Source of the DNA: a virus
Virus record (IMG/VR): IMGVR_UViG_3300010883_000038
Span: 1 to 54,108 of that record
Direction: 5' to 3' (one strand)
DNA length: 54,108 nt
The notes under the pieces are model-generated. The model was not told the origin of the DNA. It worked only from the letters and a program-made list of their open reading frames with translations, and ran no database searches. Position numbers and translations under genes: made by a program. Below are positions 7,371-13,151 of the stretch, piece by piece (position 1 is the first letter of the stretch; the number at the start of each line of letters is the position of its first letter).

Positions 7371-9035
7371 CTACTCTTTTAATCCTGCCAGAGTGGCCCA
7401 GCGATCAAGTCCGTTACCATTTTTTGCCGGTGCCGCCGACTTGGTAGGATTACTAGATGATCCGCCGCGTACCAAACCTTCACTTAATTTGCCGGTAGAA
7501 GCGTTTTTGCTTCCGGAACGACGTCGAAGACTTTCGGTAAGGCTAGTATAAAGCAACTTGGCTTCACGGTGCGTCTTGGCATTATCTAGAGCCTCAACAA
7601 TTGCACGTTGCTGTTTTGAGTTTAAGTCATGCTGTTGCATGAGCTTATTAACGTAAAGTAACTTTGCGTTGAACAAATTTGATTCTCGAAGTTCTTGCTT
7701 TGCTGCAGCAACCTCTTTACGAGCTTCAAGTAATGCTTTCTTAGTAGCTGTCTCACTGACGCGAGATTTTCTATTTGTACGTCGTGCTAAACGCCTTTTT
7801 CTAGACTCTGTAGCAATTGCGCGAGATGTCGAAGCTCCGCCGAATGAATCAGCTGCTTTAACAGCGTCTCCAGATCCGTCGATGTTAAGATCTTCACCAT
7901 CAGCATCACCAAGTTCGTCAGCCAATGCGTTAATAAGATCTTCACGGGAAATATCAAGCACTTCGTCAGCACCAGAGTGCATTGCTGCAACAGGGTCACC
8001 CATTTCAGAGATTCTACGACGTCTTGCACCTGAATTCTTTTTAGAAGAACGACGCATTTTACGGATTTCTCGTCGAATAGCGGCTTCAGAAATTTCTACT
8101 ATTTCTTCTTCAGAATCTTCTTCATCAGCTTCGTCCATATGATCCATTTCATCCATGTCATCCATGTCGTCCATTTCATCCATGTAACTAGTTTCATCCA
8201 TGTCGTCCATTTCGTCCATTTCAAGATCTAGCTCCATTTCTTCGTCTTCAGCAGAATCTTCTTCTACTTCAGCGTCATCGTCAGCGTCAGCGTCAGCGCC
8301 TGCAACGTCTAGACCAATTGCTGATGCTAAGTCTTCTACAGCTGATTTAATTGCAGCAACATCGAGATCTGCTTCTTCTTCTGCAGATTCAAGTTCTTCT
8401 GTTTCTTCACCTTGATCGTCGCCTAGGTCGATGTCTTCATCACCTTCGAATAACCACCAAGCATCTTTATTTTGCCGGGCGGACCGGCGAGTTGTATTTG
8501 ACATTTTGCTCTCCTTTAGAACTTCGTTTATTTCTTTGCCGAGTTTTTTATCAGCCTCGTTAGTACGCACTAACAAAGATTTAATTTTTCTCAATTCAGA
8601 TAAAATTTTCTTTTTCTTTGTTTTAGATTTTGTTTCTTTTAACTGAAGAACTAAATCTACAGCTGCTTTTCTCAATTGATTTGCTCGTCTATCTAAACGA
8701 CTTTCAACGGTTATATTAACAGTAACGTTTTTATCTTCTTCAGAGTCGTCCTCTACCTCTATGTCATCCGAAGACTCAATAGGATCATCGACTAAAAGTT
8801 GCTCTGGGAATTCGTATGTTCCGGTACCCATATCAGAAGACATGTCGATGACGTCGTCAACACTCTCTTCTTCGCCGAAATCTAATTCAGATTCTAAGTC
8901 ATCATTAATTTCTTGTTCAATCAACCGTCTAATCTTAGGCGCGATTGATTCAATCACTTTGTTAGTAGCGTTCTTTTCTGCGATCTCTTTTAACTTTTTC
9001 GCATCCGCTATAGCTTCACTATATATATTACTCAT
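7371..9035 (-). CDS. 22: Prohead core scaffold protein, gp22-like
   Basis: A 554-aa highly charged protein located immediately before the capsid gene, as T4 gp22 is. It forms the internal core on which the shell assembles and is then degraded. It is longer than T4 gp22 (about 270 aa). Residues about 195-310 are extremely acidic, with repeats of D-E-M-D-D-M. The second half is basic and helical with coiled-coil character (ARKEVAAAKQELRESNLFNA, then YVNKLMQQHDLNSKQQRAIVEAL). Candidate gp21 cleavage sites of the (L/I)-x-E-(A/G) type occur as LFEG, ISEA, LLEA, IVEA and LSEG. The last residues (DRWATLAGLKE) resemble the end of the 142-aa protein at 10759. A putative late promoter is 22 bases upstream. 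Assigned by position, composition and cleavage sites, not by overall identity. Confidence 0.8.
   Translation of the reverse strand: MSNIYSEAIADAKKLKEIAEKNATNKVIESIAPKIRRLIEQEINDDLESELDFGEEESVDDVIDMSSDMGTGTYEFPEQLLVDDPIESSDDIEVEDDSEEDKNVTVNITVESRLDRRANQLRKAAVDLVLQLKETKSKTKKKKILSELRKIKSLLVRTNEADKKLGKEINEVLKESKMSNTTRRSARQNKDAWWLFEGDEDIDLGDDQGEETEELESAEEEADLDVAAIKSAVEDLASAIGLDVAGADADADDDAEVEEDSAEDEEMELDLEMDEMDDMDETSYMDEMDDMDDMDEMDHMDEADEEDSEEEIVEISEAAIRREIRKMRRSSKKNSGARRRRISEMGDPVAAMHSGADEVLDISREDLINALADELGDADGEDLNIDGSGDAVKAADSFGGASTSRAIATESRKRRLARRTNRKSRVSETATKKALLEARKEVAAAKQELRESNLFNAKLLYVNKLMQQHDLNSKQQRAIVEALDNAKTHREAKLLYTSLTESLRRRSGSKNASTGKLSEGLVRGGSSSNPTKSAAPAKNGNGLDRWATLAGLKE
8130..8225 (-). 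repeat. 22: Short tandem repeat encoding the Asp/Met-rich tract of the scaffold
   Basis: Near-identical units of 6-9 bases (catgtcatc / ccatttcatc type) repeat about ten times and encode DEMDDMD-like residues. Such a tract is prone to slippage and could vary in length between relatives. Confidence 0.75.
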
Positions 9036-9057
9036 TTAAATCTCCGTATACACAAAC

Positions 9058-9066
9058 CATAAATAT
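9058..9066 (-). promoter_or_regulatory. Putative late-promoter element upstream of scaffold-capsid unit
   Basis: Minus-strand ATATTTATG, 22 bases before the scaffold start codon, followed by the CGGAG ribosome site. Same element and spacing as at 3461 (gp13-like gene). Confidence 0.45.
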
Positions 9067-9084
9067 ACCTTTACTAGACAAATT

Positions 9085-9294
9085 TCAACTTTTTTTCGAA
9101 CGGCGCATGCCAGCTTTCTTTTTAAGTCGATTTTTTTGCCCTTTGGTTACCGGAGCTTCACGATCGCGAATCTCCTTAAGAATGCCTGATTTTTTCCATT
9201 TTTGTAAAAATTTTCTAATTAATTTCTGGTTTTCAGTTATTGCATCACCTGATTTAGATGTTACTTTTACCTGAAAATTAAAGTGACTTTTCAT
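9085..9294 (-). CDS. rpsU: Ribosomal protein bS21 homologue
   Basis: A 69-aa basic protein resembling bacterial small-subunit protein bS21, which helps the 30S subunit base-pair with the Shine-Dalgarno region. The core reads ENQKLIRKFLQKWKKSGILK, then EIRDRE, then a basic tail (KGQKNRLKKKAGMRRSKK). This follows the bS21 order 'E.id.ALRrFKr..ekaGil.E.R.RE.yekPs.kRkrk...A..R'. Length (about 70 aa) also fits. The N-terminus (FNFQVKVTSKSGD) is longer before the first helix than in E. coli bS21. Start ATG has a GGAAG ribosome site. It sits between head-assembly genes on the same strand, 17 bases after the preceding gene, so it is probably expressed late with them. The likely role is to enter host ribosomes and favour phage messages; that part is inference. 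Phage-encoded bS21 is known from several aquatic phages. Confidence 0.82.
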   Translation of the reverse strand: MKSHFNFQVKVTSKSGDAITENQKLIRKFLQKWKKSGILKEIRDREAPVTKGQKNRLKKKAGMRRSKKS

Positions 9295-9310
9295 AAAACT
9301 TCCATTATAA

Positions 9311-9583
9311 CTATACGCATATACGCTTTGATTGTTTGATTTTTTGCTCTTCTAAACCGTATACTAACTTTTCAGAAGCGCCTTCTTTATTTGCTTTATT
9401 ATAAGTATGCCCTGAAATGCTAGAAGCCATATAAAATCTATCAGATCTTGAATTGTTGCTGGCTTCTTTTAATAATTCTAAAGAGACCGATGTAGATTTG
9501 CGCATATTAAGATAAGGAATTAAACCTTTTGCTATATAGCTTATTTCATTAATATTGCTTGCCGGGGTACTATATTTTACCAT
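9311..9583 (-). CDS. Hypothetical protein, 90 aa
   Basis: Not recognised. The 90-aa product is polar and Ser/Lys-rich, with a hydrophobic patch near the N-terminus (ISYIAKGLIPYLNM, residues 14-27) and a basic end. No motif, signal peptide or membrane helix is convincing. It lies between a hairpin (9666-9693) and the bS21 gene. An ATACTTATA element inside its coding region (9400-9408), about 105 bases before the bS21 start, could serve the downstream gene. The ribosome site before the ATG is weak, so the real start or even the gene itself is less certain than its neighbours. Confidence 0.5.
   Translation of the reverse strand: MVKYSTPASNINEISYIAKGLIPYLNMRKSTSVSLELLKEASNNSRSDRFYMASSISGHTYNKANKEGASEKLVYGLEEQKIKQSKRICV
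9400..9408 (-). promoter_or_regulatory. Promoter-like element inside the 90-aa gene, upstream of bS21
   Basis: Minus-strand GGGCATACTTATA, essentially the same string as at 4097 (GGCATACTTATA), but located inside a coding region about 105 bases before the bS21 start. Could give bS21 its own transcript. Chance occurrence in AT-rich coding DNA is possible. Confidence 0.25.
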
Positions 9584-9665
9584 AAAACTATCGGAGACTG
9601 GGATTTACTAATCATACTTTTCTTTAACTTTGTTATTTAACTTTAACTCATCACCTAAATATGTA

Positions 9666-9693
9666 AAGCCTTCACACGTTAATATGAAGGCTT
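9666..9693 (-). terminator. Hairpin, probable weak terminator
   Basis: A perfect nine-base inverted repeat (AAGCCTTCA / TGAAGGCTT) with a 10-base loop lies about 55 bases after the stop of the 207-aa gene. The following T-run on the minus strand is poor (TTTACATATTT), so termination may be partial. The gap 9584-9749 holds nothing else I can support. Confidence 0.55.
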
Positions 9694-9749
9694 CTCACTA
9701 TATTTTTTCATCGCATAATAGTTTTTATCTTAAACGATGAAGTGATATT

Positions 9750-10373
9750 TTATTGTGCTTGCCATCTACCATATTCTAAAACGCTATCTGACATCCAACC
9801 GCCTAAGCGATCCTTTGTAGCTGAAGGGTTCAATGTTCCGTCTCCAGCGTTTAAGTCCAACGACGTTTCAACTATTTCTGATGAAGGGGTTGCTCCTTTT
9901 GGTGGAAAAGAATTTCTAATCCCTGAATGCTTAGATTCGAATTCCTCTTTATAGTCTTTTGCTGATGCAGCTCCAGCCGATATATCTGGGACATATGGAT
10001 TTGGAATGTTTAATTTTGCGGTATCAACGTTGCTCAAATTAGGTGTCTTTGCGTATGTCAAATGATCAGTAGTTACAGATGCACCAAAATATTGTCCTGC
10101 GGCTGCAGTTGGTTGCGCTCCGAGAGCTAGTTCACTGTCTCCGCTCATAAGCTCCACGAATAATGCGCGGGGATTGTATGCATTTAAGCCGAGACGATTT
10201 GAATCATATAACTGACTCATGTGATCTCCGCGTCCATAGATAATATGCCCTGTAATAGGGTTCTTATCTTCAGATGGTATTGGGCAGTTTGCAGCATCAC
10301 TTGGTTTTGCCCATGTCGGTTCAATGTTACTTTGGAATGCTCCACTAAAATCTGTTATGTTTATTATAGCCAT
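9750..10373 (-). CDS. Hypothetical head-operon protein, 207 aa
   Basis: Not recognised. The 207-aa product has no membrane helix or signal peptide, is rich in Pro, Gly, Asn and Ala, and looks like a soluble structural protein. A mid-protein segment SGDSELALGAQPTAAAGQYF (residues 77-96) separates two polar halves, and the C-terminus ends WMSDSVLEYGRWQAQ. It stands among head-assembly genes between the protease and the scaffold. In T4 this interval (21-22) has no extra genes, so this phage carries additional head-region proteins. A minor capsid or internal head protein is plausible but unproven. The start has a good AAGGAG site. Confidence 0.72.
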   Translation of the reverse strand: MAIINITDFSGAFQSNIEPTWAKPSDAANCPIPSEDKNPITGHIIYGRGDHMSQLYDSNRLGLNAYNPRALFVELMSGDSELALGAQPTAAAGQYFGASVTTDHLTYAKTPNLSNVDTAKLNIPNPYVPDISAGAASAKDYKEEFESKHSGIRNSFPPKGATPSSEIVETSLDLNAGDGTLNPSATKDRLGGWMSDSVLEYGRWQAQ

Positions 10374-10387
10374 GATATGTTATCTCC

Positions 10388-10681
10388 TTATATCTTTTTA
10401 AGAATTCTTTTTTTAAGAGTTCTTTTCATGGACTGAACTTTTCTCATTTCGCGAACTAAATTTTTATGTTCTAAATTTAACTTTGCTTCTTTTATTTTAA
10501 GAACTTTTATAAAATCTATTTCTTGTTCAAGAGCGTTTCCTTCTTGACCAGCCTCGACTTCTTCAGCCTTGACTTTTGCAACTGGCGTTGGAATTCCGTC
10601 TAATTTGTTAGATCCACTTTCAAGCTTTTCAGCTTCCTTTAAAATAAATGCATGGAGATTAAATATTTTTGATTTTCTCAC
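10388..10681 (-). CDS. Small helical protein, possible prohead-core component
   Basis: I place the start at the GTG at 10681-10679 because a clear GGGAG ribosome site lies seven bases upstream. A longer reading from a GTG at 10735 has no such site. The resulting 97-aa protein begins MRKSKIFNLHAFILKEAEKL, has an acidic middle with V-E-A-G (a possible gp21-type site), and ends in a strongly basic helix (REMRKVQSMKRTLKKRILKK). Small, charged, helical proteins beside the protease and scaffold genes are typical of T4 core components such as gp67 and gp68, but no specific match is claimed. It lies 14 bases before the 207-aa gene. Confidence 0.68.
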   Translation of the reverse strand: MRKSKIFNLHAFILKEAEKLESGSNKLDGIPTPVAKVKAEEVEAGQEGNALEQEIDFIKVLKIKEAKLNLEHKNLVREMRKVQSMKRTLKKRILKKI

Positions 10682-10758
10682 GGTAATTCTCCCAATAAGA
10701 TTTGTTAATCGGCTTATAATATTAATTATGTGCACAAACAGTTTTTACACTAATTTTT

Positions 10759-11187
10759 TTATGGTTTTTCAAAAGCAAGAGTTGCCCAGTTTTGAGATCC
10801 TTCGAATAGCTGCTCTAAATCGCCGTTAGCAACTGCTAGAGCCTCTGCAGACTGGCCAGGCCTTGCTGTCATTGAAGAATTTGACATCCCCTGTGTCATC
10901 AGAGTCGTAGAAGCGGTATCCCTTAGTATCTCAGCCATGATTGGATCAGACGTGAAATTATTAATAACGCTATCGTTAATTGCCGGAGGAGCTACTTTTT
11001 TAGAATCTAATAAATCTCTATTTTTTTGTATTCTTTCCATTTTAGAGTTTTTCCCTGAAGATGGTCGGGGCCGAGCAGCCTCAACTAACGACGCTACTCC
11101 TGATTCCGAATTGATTCCTTCAACTAAAATTTCAACTAAACACTCTTTAATTAACTGCTTGAGAACTGAACGTTTTATTTTTGACAT
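10759..11187 (-). CDS. Putative prohead-core protein with gp21-type cleavage sites
   Basis: A 142-aa protein without a recognised family. Three sites fit the T4 prohead-protease rule (L/I)-x-E before A/G: LVEG near residue 21, LVEA near residue 34, and LFEG at residues 127-130. The C-terminus after the last site is SQNWATLAFEKP, sharing WATLA at the same distance from the end as the scaffold protein (RWATLAGLKE). The N-terminus is a positively charged amphipathic helix (KRSVLKQLIKECLVEILVEG). These features suggest an internal core protein that is processed during head maturation; this is inference from motifs and position between protease and scaffold. The start has AGGAAA. Confidence 0.72.
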   Translation of the reverse strand: MSKIKRSVLKQLIKECLVEILVEGINSESGVASLVEAARPRPSSGKNSKMERIQKNRDLLDSKKVAPPAINDSVINNFTSDPIMAEILRDTASTTLMTQGMSNSSMTARPGQSAEALAVANGDLEQLFEGSQNWATLAFEKP

Positions 11188-11195
11188 GTTATTTC

Positions 11196-11702
11196 CTAGG
11201 ATGAATATGCTGCGATGCTATAGACCGCCGCGGCTACACCGGCCACAGCTGCTGTTGTTGATATTCCAGATATGTCTGCAGTATTATGTATGTCTGGGAA
11301 CTCTCTTACACTTGTTAGACCTGCTATTAAAGAAATTGTTAGGTCGTTAATATTATTAGGTACTTCAATCAATATCCTTTTGCACTTAAGCTCGAGAGGT
11401 ACAGATATTCCGTTAAGTGTTGCTGCAGGAATGTGATTATCGGCTTGAATACCGGCTGTGGAAGCGACGTCAGAAAACCCAACCATAACATTGGTTAGTG
11501 TTCCACCGAGCGTTAAATATATCCAACGAGATACATACGGCAATGTTAATGTAACTATTTTGGCACCGGAGAGGTCGCCAAGAGCTTTATAAAAAACAAA
11601 CGGAACGCCGCTTTGCTGATATTCTGCAGCGTTATTATGGTTTGGTTTTGGATAACGCATCGATGCAGCTGCATCAGCGCGGTCGAGATCAAGATATGAC
11701 AT
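11196..11702 (-). CDS. Putative virion protein, 168 aa, unknown
   Basis: Its ATG overlaps the protease stop (TAATG), so it is translationally coupled to gp21. The 168-aa product starts with a polar segment (MRYPKPNHNNAAEYQQSG), then shows alternating hydrophobic strands (AKIVTLTLPYVSRWIYLTLG, and KRILIEVPNNINDLTISLI). It ends in a small-residue hydrophobic stretch (STTAAVAGVAAAVYSIAAYSS), which could be a membrane-active or packing helix. The length recalls tail-tube proteins, but the sequence does not fit T4 gp19, so I do not make that call. A small head or virion component is the most economical guess. Confidence 0.72.
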   Translation of the reverse strand: MSYLDLDRADAAASMRYPKPNHNNAAEYQQSGVPFVFYKALGDLSGAKIVTLTLPYVSRWIYLTLGGTLTNVMVGFSDVASTAGIQADNHIPAATLNGISVPLELKCKRILIEVPNNINDLTISLIAGLTSVREFPDIHNTADISGISTTAAVAGVAAAVYSIAAYSS

Positions 11703-12316
11703 TATTTATTACTCCATGTTAGTATATCGTTAAGTATTCTATCCACTCTATCTGATTTATTAAACACTTTATTTAAATCAGCTTCATTTATTTCGCGCCC
11801 TTCTTTCATCATAAAAGCACCTGGCGTGGATGGCTCTGAAACGAAATCCCAACATATAAGCTGAAAATCGTCTTGTACAATTTGATTATCCCCCTCGCGA
11901 CGAGTAGACCCTACCCCTCGAGAAGATATCCCTAAAGTCACCCCAGAATCTACTAGAGCCTTAAGGATTTGACCGGCTGGTGTTTCTAATACCTCTACAG
12001 TACCGTAACAAACGTCACCATCCATATATGCCTCTGTGATTATATGCGAAGCGTTCTTTAATTCAACAACCGAAGATTCTGGATGGTCTAATTCTCCTAA
12101 CGCTCTCCTTTCAGCGATAAACTTTTGATAATTTCTTATTTCTCGCGATAAGATCTCTATAGGATATATTCTTCCGTTTTGATTCAAAGTATTTGCTTTC
12201 TGCAAAACCCCCTTCATTATATACCTTCCGCCAGAATTAGTTTTCTCTTCTAGAAGCTGATCTTTGTCGAATGTCCATGCGTTCCATTCCTGCAATAGCT
12301 TAATTGTATTATCCAC
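11702..12316 (-). CDS. 21: Prohead core protease, gp21-like
   Basis: A 204-aa homologue of T4 gp21, the serine protease inside the prohead that degrades scaffold and trims capsid proteins, then itself. Typical features are the N-terminal KGVLQKANTLNQNGRIYP (residues 35-52), the catalytic-histidine segment RALGELDHPE (His78), a strand region ITEAYMDGDVCYGTVEVL, and the nucleophile segment SGVTLGISSRGVGS with Ser131/132. Then comes LICWDFVSEPSTPGAFM. This Asp-His-Ser layout is shared with herpesvirus assemblin-like prohead proteases. Length is close to T4 (212 aa). Translation starts at a GTG with an AAAGGAGA ribosome site and overlaps the preceding gene by eight bases. Position after portal and before scaffold fits T4. 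Confidence 0.93.
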   Translation of the reverse strand: MDNTIKLLQEWNAWTFDKDQLLEEKTNSGGRYIMKGVLQKANTLNQNGRIYPIEILSREIRNYQKFIAERRALGELDHPESSVVELKNASHIITEAYMDGDVCYGTVEVLETPAGQILKALVDSGVTLGISSRGVGSTRREGDNQIVQDDFQLICWDFVSEPSTPGAFMMKEGREINEADLNKVFNKSDRVDRILNDILTWSNK

Positions 12317-13151
12317 GTGTCTTCTCCTTTAACTCGTTTTGTAATTGACACAATGTCATGAATCTACTAAACGTTTCATCGTTAATATCTTCTGTATCTA
12401 GGTTTTTAAGCTCTAACAGAACCGGTGAGATTTTTGATTTAACTAATGAAGAATCGCAAGAATCATGATACACTTTTAATCCAGTCAAACAATTTTCTTT
12501 GATTGACTCTAATGTTGATTTAAAGCTGTAAGAAGTTTCCGCAAAAACATACTGCTTAATTAAAGACTTTTGAACATCTGTTAATCTAGACTTATACCGG
12601 TTGTTGAATTTTTCAGTCATTATCTTTACGACAAGATTATCTACTTCCGGAACTCTTTGTTCTGCTAAACTAACTGTTGATTTTTTTCTGATCAATATAT
12701 TATGAGCCTTGTTTTCGTACTCTACTAATCTTTCGAAATCTTTGCTTTCGCATCGCCAATCATTAATCAGCGTCTGGATTGTGGCAAAATCTTTATACTC
12801 TTTAATCTTTGTTTTATAAAATGACTTTCCAAACGACAAATTGATATCTCTAATCATTTTAGACTTTTCTCTTTCCAACCTAGAATGATCATGAGAACGT
12901 GAAGCCTTTTTTGCCTCTCCTAGAATAGCCGTAGCCAAACTTGGATCGCTTATTTCTGGCTTAATCAATGCCTGAAATAGCTTGTGCTCTTTATAAAGCT
13001 CTGTGCCCGGTTTAAAATACGTTTTAATTATATTTTTTGCCGTTGCCAATGTTTCATGATTATTCTCTACAATCCCCTTTGACATAGTCAAAATTAACTG
13101 CTCGTAAATAATCCCGACATTTCTTTTTTTGTTGTGAGATTTTCTATTCAT
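12309..13151 (-). CDS. Hypothetical protein between portal and protease, 280 aa
   Basis: Not recognised. The 280-aa product is basic, predicted nearly all helical, and starts with a very basic segment (MNRKSHNKKRNVGIIYEQL). It has long charged helices and an acidic helical end. There are no membrane segments and no evident catalytic motif. The start overlaps the portal stop by eight bases and has a GGAGG site; its own stop overlaps the protease start. Tight coupling between portal and protease suggests a role in portal or core assembly. T4 has gp67 and gp68 in this interval, but they are much smaller, so this may be a non-homologous core or initiator protein (inference). Confidence 0.75.
   Translation of the reverse strand: MNRKSHNKKRNVGIIYEQLILTMSKGIVENNHETLATAKNIIKTYFKPGTELYKEHKLFQALIKPEISDPSLATAILGEAKKASRSHDHSRLEREKSKMIRDINLSFGKSFYKTKIKEYKDFATIQTLINDWRCESKDFERLVEYENKAHNILIRKKSTVSLAEQRVPEVDNLVVKIMTEKFNNRYKSRLTDVQKSLIKQYVFAETSYSFKSTLESIKENCLTGLKVYHDSCDSSLVKSKISPVLLELKNLDTEDINDETFSRFMTLCQLQNELKEKTRG

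Noticed and set aside
7669-8142. Plus-strand 157-aa open frame
   Set aside because: It is the antisense shadow of the acidic scaffold gene (Ser-rich because of the repetitive codons), with no ribosome site or family resemblance.
10682-10735. N-terminal extension of the 97-aa protein from a GTG at 10735
   Set aside because: No ribosome site upstream, whereas the internal GTG at 10681 has GGGAG at good spacing.
11196-11702. Tail tube protein gp19
   Set aside because: Only the length fits; the sequence pattern does not, and the sheath gene where gp19 would follow is cut by the window edge.
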